Positions 1-7,995 of a DNA stretch of 64,000 nt are shown piece by piece. Position numbers and translations under genes: made by a program. How positions within the stretch are numbered: the stretch's first letter is position 1; each line of letters opens with the position of its first letter. Origin of the DNA: Streptomyces xanthophaeus (GTDB lineage Bacteria > Actinomycetota > Actinomycetes > Streptomycetales > Streptomycetaceae); contig NZ_KL647133.1 of NCBI RefSeq assembly GCF_000725805.1, positions 124,001-188,000 on the forward strand. The letters run 5' to 3'. Under the pieces are notes generated by a model. The model saw only the letters and a list, made by a program, of their open reading frames with translations, was not told where the DNA came from and made no database searches.

Positions 1-717
<717 letters not shown>

Positions 718-757
718 CCGCGCCGGGACCGCTCGACGGTCCCGCAGCGGTACGACG

Positions 758-796
758 ACGGCCCCCGTTCCCTCCGCGAGGAGGGGCGGGGGCCGT
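758..796 (+). terminator. Rho-independent-type terminator after gcl
   Basis: A perfect 10-bp GC stem (ACGGCCCCCG / CGGGGGCCGT) with a 19-base loop lies 40 bases after the gcl stop and in front of the convergent TetR gene. There is no strong U-run, as is usual in Streptomyces. Confidence 0.75.
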
Positions 797-830
797 CCTG
801 CATGCCCGGGGCGGCGCCGACCGGGGCTTG

Positions 831-1442
831 CTAGCCGGGGTGGGGGCCGAGTTCCGCGTCCACCGCGCCGGTCAGCAGCTCCCGCGCCCGTTCCAGGGTC
901 AGGGAGCCGCTCAGCCAGCGTTCGCTCAGGCCCTCCACCAGGGCGGTCAGCCGGTCGGCCGCGTCGAGGGGGGTGACGTGCAGGTCGGCGAGGCCCGCCG
1001 CCTGGGCGTCCGAGATGGCGTCCGCCGTGTCCTGGGACCAGGAGCGGGTGGACTCGGCCAGGGTCTCGCGCAGATCGGTGTCGAAGATGGCACTGGCCCG
1101 CAACTCGCCCCAGGCGGTGCTGTTCTCGCGGACCCGGGGGGTGTCCTGGAGTTCGCCGAGCAGCAGCTGGAGCAGTACGGCGCGGGCGTCCTCGGTGCCC
1201 TTCAGGGCCTCGTCGGTGTAGCCGGTGGCGCGGTCGCTGATGAAGGCGAGGGTGCGCTGGACGAGTCCGGCGCGGTCCTTGAAGTGGTAGTAGATCAAGG
1301 CCGTGGAGACGCCGGCCTCGGCCGCCAGCTCCTCGACGCGCAGGCCTCTGACGCCGTTGCGTGAGATGACCCGTACGGCTGCTTCCAAGATCAACGCCTG
1401 GCGGTCGGCCACTCTTGCCCGCACCTTTCGTCGTATGAGCAC
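831..1442 (-). CDS. TetR/AcrR-family repressor, divergent from aguA
   Basis: A 203-residue TetR-type regulator. The N-terminal HTH reads AAVRVISRNGVRGLRVEELA then AEAGVSTALIYYHFKDRAGL, a canonical TetR DNA-binding domain at about residues 19-64; the rest is an all-helical ligand domain of the BetI/TetR_C_6 kind. The GTG start at 1440-1442 has only a weak GAAAG ribosome site; GTG codons at 1424 and 1412 are alternatives, the last preceded by AAGG. Three near-identical 18-bp palindromes lie in the divergent gap, one touching this start, so the protein probably represses itself and the agmatine genes. The ligand is presumably agmatine or a related amine (inference). Confidence 0.88.
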   Translation of the reverse strand: MLIRRKVRARVADRQALILEAAVRVISRNGVRGLRVEELAAEAGVSTALIYYHFKDRAGLVQRTLAFISDRATGYTDEALKGTEDARAVLLQLLLGELQDTPRVRENSTAWGELRASAIFDTDLRETLAESTRSWSQDTADAISDAQAAGLADLHVTPLDAADRLTALVEGLSERWLSGSLTLERARELLTGAVDAELGPHPG

Positions 1443-1443
1443 T

Positions 1444-1461
1444 TGACTGAGCTTTCAGTCA
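1444..1461. promoter_or_regulatory. TetR-type operator copy 1
   Basis: TGACTGAGCTTTCAGTCA, an 18-bp imperfect palindrome with 7-bp arms TGACTGA/TCAGTCA. It abuts the GTG start of the TetR gene, so binding here would block its expression. Confidence 0.75.
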
Positions 1462-1490
1462 GGTCCCACGATAGCTCTCATCCGACCGCC

Positions 1491-1508
1491 TGACTGATTT
1501 TTCAGTCT
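1491..1508. promoter_or_regulatory. TetR-type operator copy 2
   Basis: TGACTGATTTTTCAGTCT, same 18-bp pattern as the copies at 1444 and 1518. It overlaps a possible -35 (CAGTCA) of the TetR promoter whose -10 could be TATCGT. Confidence 0.75.
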
Positions 1509-1517
1509 CGTTCATCC

Positions 1518-1535
1518 TGACTAAAATTTCAGTCA
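1518..1535. promoter_or_regulatory. TetR-type operator copy 3
   Basis: TGACTAAAATTTCAGTCA, the third copy. It contains TAAAAT (1522-1527), a good -10 candidate for aguA; the aguA ribosome site GAGGGAG and ATG follow at once. Confidence 0.75.
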
Positions 1536-1562
1536 GGATGCTCTACCGAGGGAGCACCCCTG

Positions 1563-2645
1563 ATGACTGCGAAGAGCAGGACGAACGTGACCGCGCGGAT
1601 GCCCGCGGAGTGGGCCGAACACGAGGCCTGCCTGATGGTCTGGCCCACCCGCGCCGAGCTGTGGGGGCCCGCCTTCGAGGCGGCCCTCGGCGAGTACGCG
1701 GCCGTGGCCCGGGCCATCTCCGCCTTCGAGCCCGTCGTCATGATCGCGGCACCCGGCCGCGCCGAGGAGGCCCGCGCCGCGTGTGCCGGCGCCGGTGCCG
1801 GTGCCGGCGCCACCGACGGTCACGGCATAGAGGTCATCGAGCTGCCGGTGGACGACTCGTGGCTGCGCGACTCCGGCCCGATCTTCGCCTACGACGAGGA
1901 CGGCGCCCGGGTCGGCGTCGACTTCCGGTTCAACGCCTGGGGCGAGAAGCACTACCCCTGGGCCGCCGACGACAAGCTCGCCTCCCTCCTCCTGGACCGG
2001 CTCGGCACCCCGCGCGTCCACTCGTCGATGATCCTGGAGGGCGGCGCCCTCACCGTCGACGGCGAAGGCACGCTGATCACCACCGAGCAGTGCCTGCTGC
2101 ACCCCAACCGCAACCCCCGGATGAGCCGCACCGATATCGAGGAGGAACTCGGCCGCCGCCTGGGCATCGAGAAGGTCATCTGGCTGCCCTACGGCGGCCT
2201 GGAGGACACCGAGACCGACGGCCACGTCGACGGGGTCGCCGCCTACGTCGCCCCCGCCAAGGTGATCGTCTCCCTCCCCGAGGACCCCGCCCACCCCGAC
2301 CACGCCCGGATGCGCGCCAACCTCGCCGTCCTGGAGGCCTCCACCGACGCCCGCGGGCGCGCCCTGGAGGTCGTCACCGTCCCGCAGACCACCTACGGCG
2401 AGGTGGCGGGCACACCCGTGGAGGTCGGGTACCTCAACTTCTACCTGGCCAACGGCGGTTGCGTGGTCCCGCTGGGCGGCGACACCCGCTCCGGGGCCGA
2501 CGGGGCCGCCCTCGCCGCCATCGCTTCGGCCCTGCCCGGCCGCAAGGTGGTCGGCGTACCGACCCCGGCACTCGCGTACGGCGGCGGCGGGGTCCACTGC
2601 ATCACCCAGCAGCTCCCCACGGCACGGAAGGGCCCCACCGCATGA
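1563..2645 (+). CDS. aguA: Agmatine deiminase
   Basis: A 360-residue porphyromonas-type agmatine deiminase (PAD_porph fold) that hydrolyses agmatine to N-carbamoylputrescine and ammonia in the cytoplasm. Family motifs are intact: WPTR near the N-terminus, DDSWLRDSGP, the ILEGGA block, TDGHVDG with the catalytic histidine, and the nucleophile Cys346 in GGGGVHCITQQ. An alanine/glycine-rich repeat (AGAGAGA, about residue 75) is a local expansion. The ATG is preceded by GAGGGAG. The stop overlaps the next start by ATGA, so it is translationally coupled to the amidase that uses its product. It is probably controlled by the divergent TetR protein. Confidence 0.93.
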   Translation: MTAKSRTNVTARMPAEWAEHEACLMVWPTRAELWGPAFEAALGEYAAVARAISAFEPVVMIAAPGRAEEARAACAGAGAGAGATDGHGIEVIELPVDDSWLRDSGPIFAYDEDGARVGVDFRFNAWGEKHYPWAADDKLASLLLDRLGTPRVHSSMILEGGALTVDGEGTLITTEQCLLHPNRNPRMSRTDIEEELGRRLGIEKVIWLPYGGLEDTETDGHVDGVAAYVAPAKVIVSLPEDPAHPDHARMRANLAVLEASTDARGRALEVVTVPQTTYGEVAGTPVEVGYLNFYLANGGCVVPLGGDTRSGADGAALAAIASALPGRKVVGVPTPALAYGGGGVHCITQQLPTARKGPTA

Positions 2646-3577
2646 GCTACGAACTCCTCACCTCCTACGGTTCGCCCCTCGGCTCCCCGGCCCGCACCGA
2701 GCCGGCCGAGCGGGGCTCCCTGCGCGTCGGCCTCGTCCAGATGCGCTGGTACCCCGACGCGGAGGAGCACGACGAGCGGCTGCGCGAGGGCGTGGCCCTG
2801 GCCGCCGCGGAGGGCGCCCGGGTGGTGTGCCTGCCGGAGCTCACCCGCAGTCCCTACTTCTGCAACACCGACGACCCGATGGCCGACGGAGCCGCCCGGC
2901 ACCTCGAAGACGTCGAGGACGGCCCCACCGCCCGCCTCGCCGCCGAACTCGCCACCGGCCTCGGCATCACCGTCCACGCCTCGCTCTACGAACGGGCCCG
3001 GGACGGCGGCCTCGGCTACAACACCGCCGTCTGCGTGGACCCGTACGGCACGCTCATCGCCCGGACCCGCAAGAACCACATCCCCGCCTTCCCCGGCTAC
3101 CGCGAGGACCTGTGCTTCCGCCCGGGGGACAGCGGCTTCCCGGTCGTCGCCCACGAGGGCGCCCGCTTCGGCTTCCCCACCTGCTGGGACGAGTGGTTCC
3201 CCGAACTCGCCCGTGCCTACGCCCTGCACGGCGCCGAGATCCTCGTCCACCCCACCGCCATCGGCTCCGAGGTGGACCTCCCCGACTTCGACACCCGCCC
3301 GATGTGGGAACACGCCATCAGCGCCAACGGCCTGGCCAACGCCCTGTTCATGATCGTGCCCAACCGCGTCGGGACCGAGGGCCGTTCCACCTTCTACGGC
3401 TCCTCCTTCATCTCCGACCCCTACGGGCGGGTCATGCTGCGCGCGCCCCGCGACCGCCCCGCCGTCCTCGTCGCCGACCTCGACCTCGACCAGCGCCGCG
3501 ACTGGCTGGACTTCGGCCTGCTCCGCACCCGCCGCCCCGAGCTGTACGGACAGCTCACCGAACCGATCACCGCCTAG
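2642..3577 (+). CDS. aguB: N-carbamoylputrescine amidase (nitrilase superfamily)
   Basis: A 311-residue carbon-nitrogen hydrolase. The Glu-Lys-Cys triad is visible as E66 (CLPEL), K144 (RKNHIPAF) and C181 (PTCWDEWFPE). It cleaves N-carbamoylputrescine to putrescine, CO2 and ammonia. The function is assigned from the family and from the ATGA overlap with agmatine deiminase, which together form the arginine-decarboxylase-type putrescine route. It carries about 25 extra N-terminal residues (including SPARTEPAERGS) before the conserved LRVGLVQMRW core. It is clearly different from the second nitrilase at 60.1 kb, which sits in a pyrimidine operon. Confidence 0.9.
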   Translation: MSYELLTSYGSPLGSPARTEPAERGSLRVGLVQMRWYPDAEEHDERLREGVALAAAEGARVVCLPELTRSPYFCNTDDPMADGAARHLEDVEDGPTARLAAELATGLGITVHASLYERARDGGLGYNTAVCVDPYGTLIARTRKNHIPAFPGYREDLCFRPGDSGFPVVAHEGARFGFPTCWDEWFPELARAYALHGAEILVHPTAIGSEVDLPDFDTRPMWEHAISANGLANALFMIVPNRVGTEGRSTFYGSSFISDPYGRVMLRAPRDRPAVLVADLDLDQRRDWLDFGLLRTRRPELYGQLTEPITA

Positions 3578-3754
3578 CGGCTTCCCGCCCGCGGGCGGGG
3601 CCCGGCGGCGGTCGATGCGGGCGGCGTCCGTGGGCGAGGCCACGCCGGGCAGGCCCTTCGCGGACCGCTGCGCGACCGCGAGCTGCGGGACCGGCGCGGA
3701 GTCCGCCGGGCGGGCAACGGCAGTTCCGCAACGGTATGGGGCGGGGAACGACAA

Positions 3755-3790
3755 AGCGCCGGGTCACGGGACCGTCCGTGACTCGGCGCT
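3755..3790 (+). terminator. Terminator-like hairpin after aguB
   Basis: A 15-bp stem with one mismatch (AGCGCCGGGTCACGG / CCGTGACTCGGCGCT), 6-base loop, followed by CTGGTTTG and preceded by ACAAA, so it could act on both strands. Confidence 0.7.
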
Positions 3791-3871
3791 CTGGTTTGTG
3801 ACCGCCCGACGGGGCGAGGCTGGCGCGACAGGACGTTCGCACCGCCGGGCGGAGTAGGAGGCTCCTCCGGT

Positions 3872-3906
3872 CCGTACAGGGGGCTCTGTGCGTCGCCCCT
3901 GTACGG
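3872..3906. repeat. Perfect 11-bp inverted repeat
   Basis: CCGTACAGGGG and CCCCTGTACGG separated by 13 bases. There is no T-run. It may be a second bidirectional terminator or an RNA element; no gene is attached. Confidence 0.6.
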
Positions 3907-4085
3907 GAGAGGAGTGGCTGGGACCGTGGCGGTCGGCGACGAGAACTCCGGCGTCGTCTCCCTCAGGTCAAGAGACGGGCCTCGGAACCCATTACCACCG
4001 CACTGGCTCGCACGCCCGCCACGGTCCTCGTCCTGCCCTCACCGCGTACCACCCCTCATCCGGGTCCACGGCTCGGGCTCAGCAC

Positions 4086-4115
4086 CCGGGACCTGACCTC
4101 CCGTCAGGTCCCCGG
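4086..4115 (-). terminator. Terminator hairpin after katA
   Basis: CCGGGACCTGAC pairs with GTCAGGTCCCCGG across a 5-base loop with one bulged base. It lies 15-44 bases past the katA stop in its direction of transcription. Confidence 0.65.
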
Positions 4116-4129
4116 TACAGCTGTGCGGC

Positions 4130-5587
4130 TCAGGCGTCGCGCAGGGCGCGGACGGCCTCCTCGACGCGCTTGCCGTAGTCGGCGTCGGCGGCGTGGAAGT
4201 GAGCCAGGTTCTTCTCGATGACGTCCTCGAGGGTGACCTGAGACAGGCCGCCGGCGATGTTCGCCACCAGACGCTGCTTCTCGGCCTCCGACATCAGGCG
4301 GTAGAGCTCACCGGCCTGGAAGAAGTCGTCGTCCTTGTTGTGGGCCGGGGCCTCGTGGGTGCCCGTGTAGCCGGAGACGGCCTTCGGGGCGCCGAGCGCC
4401 AGACCGGTCTCGGCCGGACCCTGGTACGAGTTGGGCTCGTAGTTCTTGTCGTGGCGCGAGCCGTTGCGCAGCGCCATGACGCCGTCGCGGCCGTAGTTCT
4501 CGGCCTTCGTGGCCTTCGGGGCGTTGACCGGCAGCAGGGTGTGGTTCACACCGAGGCGGTAGCGCTGGGCGTCGGCGTACGCGAACAGACGGCCCTGGAG
4601 CATCTTGTCCGGCGAGGCGGTGATGCCCGGGACGAAGTTGTTCGGGGAGAAGGCGGACTGCTCGACCTCGGCGAAGACGTTGTCCGGGTTGCGGTCGAGG
4701 ACCAGGCGGCCCACGCGCTGCAGCGGGTAGTCGCTGTGCGGCCACACCTTGGTGAGGTCGAACGGGTTGAAGCGGTAGTCCGCGGCCTCGGCGGCGGGCA
4801 TGATCTGGACGTAGAGGGTCCAGCTCGGGTTCACACCGCGCTCGATCGCCTGCAGCAGGTCGGTCTGGTGCGAGTTCGCGTCCGAGCCGACGAGCTCGGC
4901 GGCCTGCTCGCCCGAGAGGCAGCGGATGCCCTGGTTCGTCTTGAAGTGGTACTTGACGAAGAAGGCCTCGCCCTGGGCGTTGGTCCACTGGTACGTGTGG
5001 GAGCCGTAGCCGTTCATGTGACGGTACGACGCCGGTATACCGCGGTCACCCATGAGCCAGGTGATCTGGTGCGTGGCCTCGGGGGCGTGCGCCCAGAAGT
5101 CCCAGACGTTGTCCGGCTCCTGCTTGCCCGTGAAGGGGTCGCGCTTCTGGGAGTGGATGAAGTCGGGGAACTTGATCGGGTCCTTGATGAAGAACACCGG
5201 GGTGTTGTTGCCGACGAGGTCGTAGTTGCCCTCTTCGGTGTAGAACTTCAGCGCGAAACCGCGCGGGTCGCGGACCGCGTCCGCGCCGCCGAGGGAGTCG
5301 GCGACGGTGGAGAACCGCAGGAAGGTCTCGGTCTTCTTGCCGACCGTGTTCAGGAACGCGGCGCTGGTGTACGCGGTGACGTCGTCCGTCACCTCGAAGT
5401 GGCCGTACGCGGCCGAACCGCGGGCGTGCACCACGCGCTCCGGGATGCGCTCGCGGTTGAAGCGGGCAAGCTTCTCGAGGAGCTGCTGGTCCTGGACCAG
5501 GAGCGGGCCACCGACGCCGGCGGTGGCAGAGTTCTGATTGTCGGCGACCGGGGCGCCGGACTCGGTCGTCAGCGTGCGCTTCGACAT
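4130..5587 (-). CDS. katA: Monofunctional heme catalase (small-subunit clade)
   Basis: A 485-residue catalase that dismutates hydrogen peroxide. The distal His54 (RVVHARGSAAYG) and Asn127 (VGNNTPVFF) are at the positions usual for clade-3 enzymes, and the proximal heme-ligand segment RLFAYADAQRYRLG is present. The start at 5585-5587 follows a GGAAGG ribosome site. However, an in-frame ATG at 5635 sits 7 bases after a good -10, so a leaderless 501-residue form is possible. The upstream region carries both the TTCC-N7-GGAA and the TCAACA boxes shared with purine genes, which suggests it removes peroxide made by urate oxidase. Its ribosome site is inside a hairpin. Confidence 0.95.
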   Translation of the reverse strand: MSKRTLTTESGAPVADNQNSATAGVGGPLLVQDQQLLEKLARFNRERIPERVVHARGSAAYGHFEVTDDVTAYTSAAFLNTVGKKTETFLRFSTVADSLGGADAVRDPRGFALKFYTEEGNYDLVGNNTPVFFIKDPIKFPDFIHSQKRDPFTGKQEPDNVWDFWAHAPEATHQITWLMGDRGIPASYRHMNGYGSHTYQWTNAQGEAFFVKYHFKTNQGIRCLSGEQAAELVGSDANSHQTDLLQAIERGVNPSWTLYVQIMPAAEAADYRFNPFDLTKVWPHSDYPLQRVGRLVLDRNPDNVFAEVEQSAFSPNNFVPGITASPDKMLQGRLFAYADAQRYRLGVNHTLLPVNAPKATKAENYGRDGVMALRNGSRHDKNYEPNSYQGPAETGLALGAPKAVSGYTGTHEAPAHNKDDDFFQAGELYRLMSEAEKQRLVANIAGGLSQVTLEDVIEKNLAHFHAADADYGKRVEEAVRALRDA

Positions 5588-5592
5588 GGTGA

Positions 5593-5634
5593 CCTTCCGT
5601 ACGGGTAACTGCTGACGGAAGGCGTCTTCCGTCA
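5593..5634 (-). promoter_or_regulatory. Mutually exclusive hairpins in the katA leader
   Basis: Read in the mRNA sense, TGACGGAA, TTCCGTCA/CCTTCCGT and ACGGAAGG follow each other. The first pair (plus-strand 5627-5634 with 5613-5620) makes an 8-bp stem with a 6-base loop. The second (5615-5622 with 5593-5600) makes an 8-bp stem with a 14-base loop and buries the GGAAGG ribosome site 5 bases before the ATG. The two stems share the middle segment and cannot coexist. Confidence 0.5.
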
Positions 5635-5641
5635 TGCGGAA
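5627..5641. promoter_or_regulatory. AllR-type box at katA
   Basis: TTCCGTCATGCGGAA, a 15-bp TTCC-N7-GGAA palindrome, centred on the probable transcription start of katA. Nearly identical to the box at 7635 upstream of hyi. Confidence 0.6.
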
Positions 5642-5642
5642 C

Positions 5643-5684
5643 AGCCTAATTTCGGCGTGAACGCGACGTCAACAGTTTGTTGAA
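5643..5684 (-). promoter_or_regulatory. katA promoter with TCAACA box over the -35
   Basis: On the minus strand: -35 TTGACG (5667-5672), 18-base spacer, -10 TAGGCT (5643-5648). The -35 is the end of TTCAACAAACTGTTGAC (5668-5684), a 17-bp imperfect palindrome also found at the urate operon, aceB and allB promoters. Confidence 0.6.
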
Positions 5685-5818
5685 CAAAGATGTGGGAGAG
5701 AGGTGATCCGGACGGCGCCGGCACTTGGGCGCGACAGGACAGGTGTCAGCACCGGCGCCATCCGGAAACTCAGGTCCCCTCGCGGGGAGGTCCGGGGCCC
5801 GTGGGCCCCGGAGGCGGA

Positions 5819-6709
5819 TCAGACCTGGTCGCCGGAGAGGCGCTCGACCGCGCGCAGCAGCGCGGAGTGGTCCAGGCCACCGTCACCCTGGGCGCGCAGC
5901 GAGGCGACCAGCTGGGCGACGACCGCGCCGACGGGCAGGGCCGCACCGACGTTGCGGGCGGCGTCGGTGACGATGCCCATGTCCTTGTGGTGCAGGTCGA
6001 TCCGGAAACCGGGCTTGAAGTCGCGGTTCAGGAAGTTGTCCTTCTTGCGGGTCAGGACCGTGGAGCCGGCCAGACCGCCGTTGAGGACGTCCAGAGCGGC
6101 CTGGAGGTTCACGCCGGACTTCTCGAGGAAGACGACGGCCTCGGCGCACGCCTGGATGTTCACCGCGACGATGAGCTGGTTGGCAGCCTTCACCGTCTGG
6201 CCGGAGCCGTGCGGGCCGCAGAGCACGATGGTCTTGCCGAGGGCCTCGAGGACCGGCAGGGCCTCGTCGAAGTCGGCCTGCTCGCCACCCACCATGATCG
6301 ACAGGACGGCCTCGATGGCGCCGGCCTCGCCGCCGGACACCGGGGCGTCGATGACGCGGATGCCCTTCTCGGCGGCGTTCTTCGCGAGGTCGATCGAGGT
6401 CTGCGGGGTGATCGACGACATGTCGATGATCAGCGCGCCGGACTTCGCGTTCTCGAGGATGCCGTTCTCACCGTAGGAGATGGCCTCGACCTGCGGGGAG
6501 GCGGGCACCATCGTGATGACGACGTCCGCGTCCTTGACGGCCTCGGCGATCGAGCCGGCCGCGGTGCCGCCGGCGGCGGCGAGGCGCTCCAGCTTGTCCT
6601 GCTCCAGCGTGAAGCCGGTGACCGGGTAGCCGGCCTTCAGGAGGTTCTCGGCCATGGGGGAGCCCATGATTCCGAGACCGATCCAGGCGATCTTGGGGAG
6701 GTTGCTCAT
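5819..6709 (-). CDS. glxR: 2-hydroxy-3-oxopropionate (tartronate semialdehyde) reductase
   Basis: A 296-residue beta-hydroxyacid dehydrogenase that reduces tartronate semialdehyde to D-glycerate with NAD(P)H. Seen: the Rossmann motif GLGIMG at residues 11-16, the substrate-binding DAPVSGG at 121-127, and the catalytic Lys174 in GQTVKAANQL. The start follows AAGGA nine bases upstream. It is 75 bases downstream of hydroxypyruvate isomerase on the same strand and probably in one transcript with it. It completes the carboligase route that begins with gcl at the left edge of the window, although gcl is on the other strand. Confidence 0.93.
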   Translation of the reverse strand: MSNLPKIAWIGLGIMGSPMAENLLKAGYPVTGFTLEQDKLERLAAAGGTAAGSIAEAVKDADVVITMVPASPQVEAISYGENGILENAKSGALIIDMSSITPQTSIDLAKNAAEKGIRVIDAPVSGGEAGAIEAVLSIMVGGEQADFDEALPVLEALGKTIVLCGPHGSGQTVKAANQLIVAVNIQACAEAVVFLEKSGVNLQAALDVLNGGLAGSTVLTRKKDNFLNRDFKPGFRIDLHHKDMGIVTDAARNVGAALPVGAVVAQLVASLRAQGDGGLDHSALLRAVERLSGDQV

Positions 6710-6784
6710 GATGAGGGTCCTTCTCTTAATGCTTTGTACGAAAAGTTCGTGACGTGCCTGGCTGATCGCCTGGACTTTGTCCGC

Positions 6785-7618
6785 CTACTTGGCGGCGCGG
6801 GCCTCGGCCGGCAGCCACGCGAAGGACGCGGCGGCGTCGGCGGCCTTGTACTCGAGGCCTACGTAGCCCTCGTATCCGGCCTTCTTCAGCTGGTCGAGCA
6901 GTGCCTCGAGGGGCAGCTCGCCGGTGCCGGGGGCACCGCGTCCCGGCTTGTCGGCGATCTGGACGTGCCCGGTCTTGGCGGCGTACTTTTCGATGACCTC
7001 GGAGAGGTCCTCATCGTTCATCGCCAGGTGGTACAGGTCGAGCAGGAACTTGGCGTTGCCGAGACCGGTGGCCTCGTTGACCTTGTCCACTACCTCGATG
7101 CCGGCCGGGGCGCTCACCAGCGGGTAGAGCGGCGACTCGGGCTTGTTCAGGGTCTCGATCAGGAGGATCGCGCCGACGCGGTCCGCGGCCTGAGCCGCCA
7201 CGACCAGGTTCTTCAGCGCGAGCTCGTCCTGCACGGCCGGGTCGACGCCGTCGACCCGGTTGCCGTAGAGGGCGTTCAGCGCCTTGCAGCCGACCGAGGC
7301 CGCGAAGTCCGCGGCCACGTTGATGTTGGCGTTGAAGCGCTCCGACTCCTCACCGGGAACCGATACCGCACCGCGGTCCGGGCCCGGCAGCTGGCCGGCG
7401 TAGAAGTTCAGACCCACCAGCTGGGTGCCGGCGTCCTCAAGAGCCTTCTTGAGGGCGTCGAGCTCCGCCTGGGCGGGGGTGGGGGTCTCGATCCAGGGCC
7501 ACCACAGCTCGACCGCGGTGAAGCCCGCCGCGGCGGCAGCCGCGGGGCGCTCCAGGAGCGGGAGTTCCGTGAAGAGGATCGAAAGGTTTACATCGAAGCG
7601 CTGGTCCGTGTATCCCAT
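6785..7618 (-). CDS. hyi: Hydroxypyruvate isomerase
   Basis: A 277-residue TIM-barrel (AP endonuclease 2 family) isomerase interconverting hydroxypyruvate and tartronate semialdehyde. Seen: FDVNLSILFTELPLLERPAAA, GFTAVELWWPW, IETLNKPESP, LLDLYHLAMNDEDL with metal-binding residues, and VGLEYKA near the end, all typical of Hyi. The ATG at 7616-7618 was chosen because family proteins begin near MGYTDQRFDVNLS and GGAAGGAG lies upstream; 27 further in-frame codons extend upstream without a proper start signal. Two TTCC-N7-GGAA boxes sit between its promoter and start, so AllR-type repression is likely. Confidence 0.92.
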   Translation of the reverse strand: MGYTDQRFDVNLSILFTELPLLERPAAAAAAGFTAVELWWPWIETPTPAQAELDALKKALEDAGTQLVGLNFYAGQLPGPDRGAVSVPGEESERFNANINVAADFAASVGCKALNALYGNRVDGVDPAVQDELALKNLVVAAQAADRVGAILLIETLNKPESPLYPLVSAPAGIEVVDKVNEATGLGNAKFLLDLYHLAMNDEDLSEVIEKYAAKTGHVQIADKPGRGAPGTGELPLEALLDQLKKAGYEGYVGLEYKAADAAASFAWLPAEARAAK

Positions 7619-7634
7619 GAGGGGTGTGCGCTCC

Positions 7635-7649
7635 TTCCGTATTGCGGAA
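7635..7649. promoter_or_regulatory. AllR-type box 1 at hyi
   Basis: TTCCGTATTGCGGAA, 15-bp TTCC-N7-GGAA palindrome, 17 bases before the hyi start and overlapping its ribosome site. Confidence 0.65.
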
Positions 7650-7655
7650 GTTAGT

Positions 7656-7670
7656 TTCTGCTTGATGGAA
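7656..7670. promoter_or_regulatory. AllR-type box 2 at hyi
   Basis: TTCTGCTTGATGGAA, one mismatch from TTCC-N7-GGAA, 21 bases (two helical turns) from box 1, just downstream of the probable -10. Confidence 0.5.
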
Positions 7671-7699
7671 GACTGCATCGGGCTCGTCGCAGATGTCAA
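7670..7699 (-). promoter_or_regulatory. Probable hyi-glxR promoter
   Basis: Minus strand: -35 TTGACA (7694-7699), 18-base spacer, weak -10 CAGTCT (7670-7675). Both TTCC boxes lie just downstream. Confidence 0.5.
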
Positions 7700-7731
7700 G
7701 TGCGGACTCTCGAAAAATGACGACCGCGGGG

Positions 7732-7743
7732 TAGCTTGACCGC
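7732..7743 (+). promoter_or_regulatory. -10 element for a probably leaderless orf
   Basis: TAGCTT is followed by six bases and then the GTG start at 7744, with no ribosome site. This spacing suggests the transcript begins at the start codon. No clear -35 is visible. Confidence 0.4.
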
Positions 7744-7995
7744 GTGCGATTGAGAGTGGAGTTCACGACCGAGCCCTTCGATCTCGAAGAGGCCCCTGCC
7801 CATGCCGTGGCCGCTCGCGAGGTCATCCAGAAGGCCCAGCTGGACGCGGTGGACGTCGGCCCGTTCGGCAATACGGCCGAAGGCGAGTCCGGCCAGGTGC
7901 TGGCCGCGGTGGCCGCGCTGCTGCGCGACTCCCTGGAGGCCGGGGCGACCCGGGTCTCCCTCCAGGTCAACGTGGTCGGGGAGGAGACGCCGTGA
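7744..7995 (+). CDS. Small protein of unknown function, 83 residues
   Basis: An 83-residue acidic protein starting MRLRVEFTTEPFDLEEAPAH and ending in a strand-like VSLQVNVVGEE. The order (N-terminal strand, helix with AAREVI, glycine-rich turn, long helix GQVLAAVAALLRDSLEAGA, last strand) suggests a small alpha-beta fold loosely like the MTH1187/thiamine-binding family, but I would not assign that. The GTG has a -10 element six bases upstream and no ribosome site. It overlaps the next start by GTGA, so it is co-translated with the HTH protein and probably works with it. Confidence 0.75.
   Translation: MRLRVEFTTEPFDLEEAPAHAVAAREVIQKAQLDAVDVGPFGNTAEGESGQVLAAVAALLRDSLEAGATRVSLQVNVVGEETP

Larger units (their letters stand above)
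3578..4129. other. 552-bp convergent gap with three hairpins and no convincing gene
   Basis: Between the converging aguB and katA genes. Short open frames here lack ribosome sites and resemble nothing known. Three inverted repeats are the only structure seen: 3755-3790, 3872-3906 and 4086-4115. The remainder, about 3910-4080, is less GC-biased in codon phase than the genes and shows no feature I can name. Confidence 0.6.

Noticed and set aside
4193..5608. A 471-codon plus-strand frame opposite katA
   Set aside because: Valine/leucine/glutamate-biased shadow of the catalase codons.
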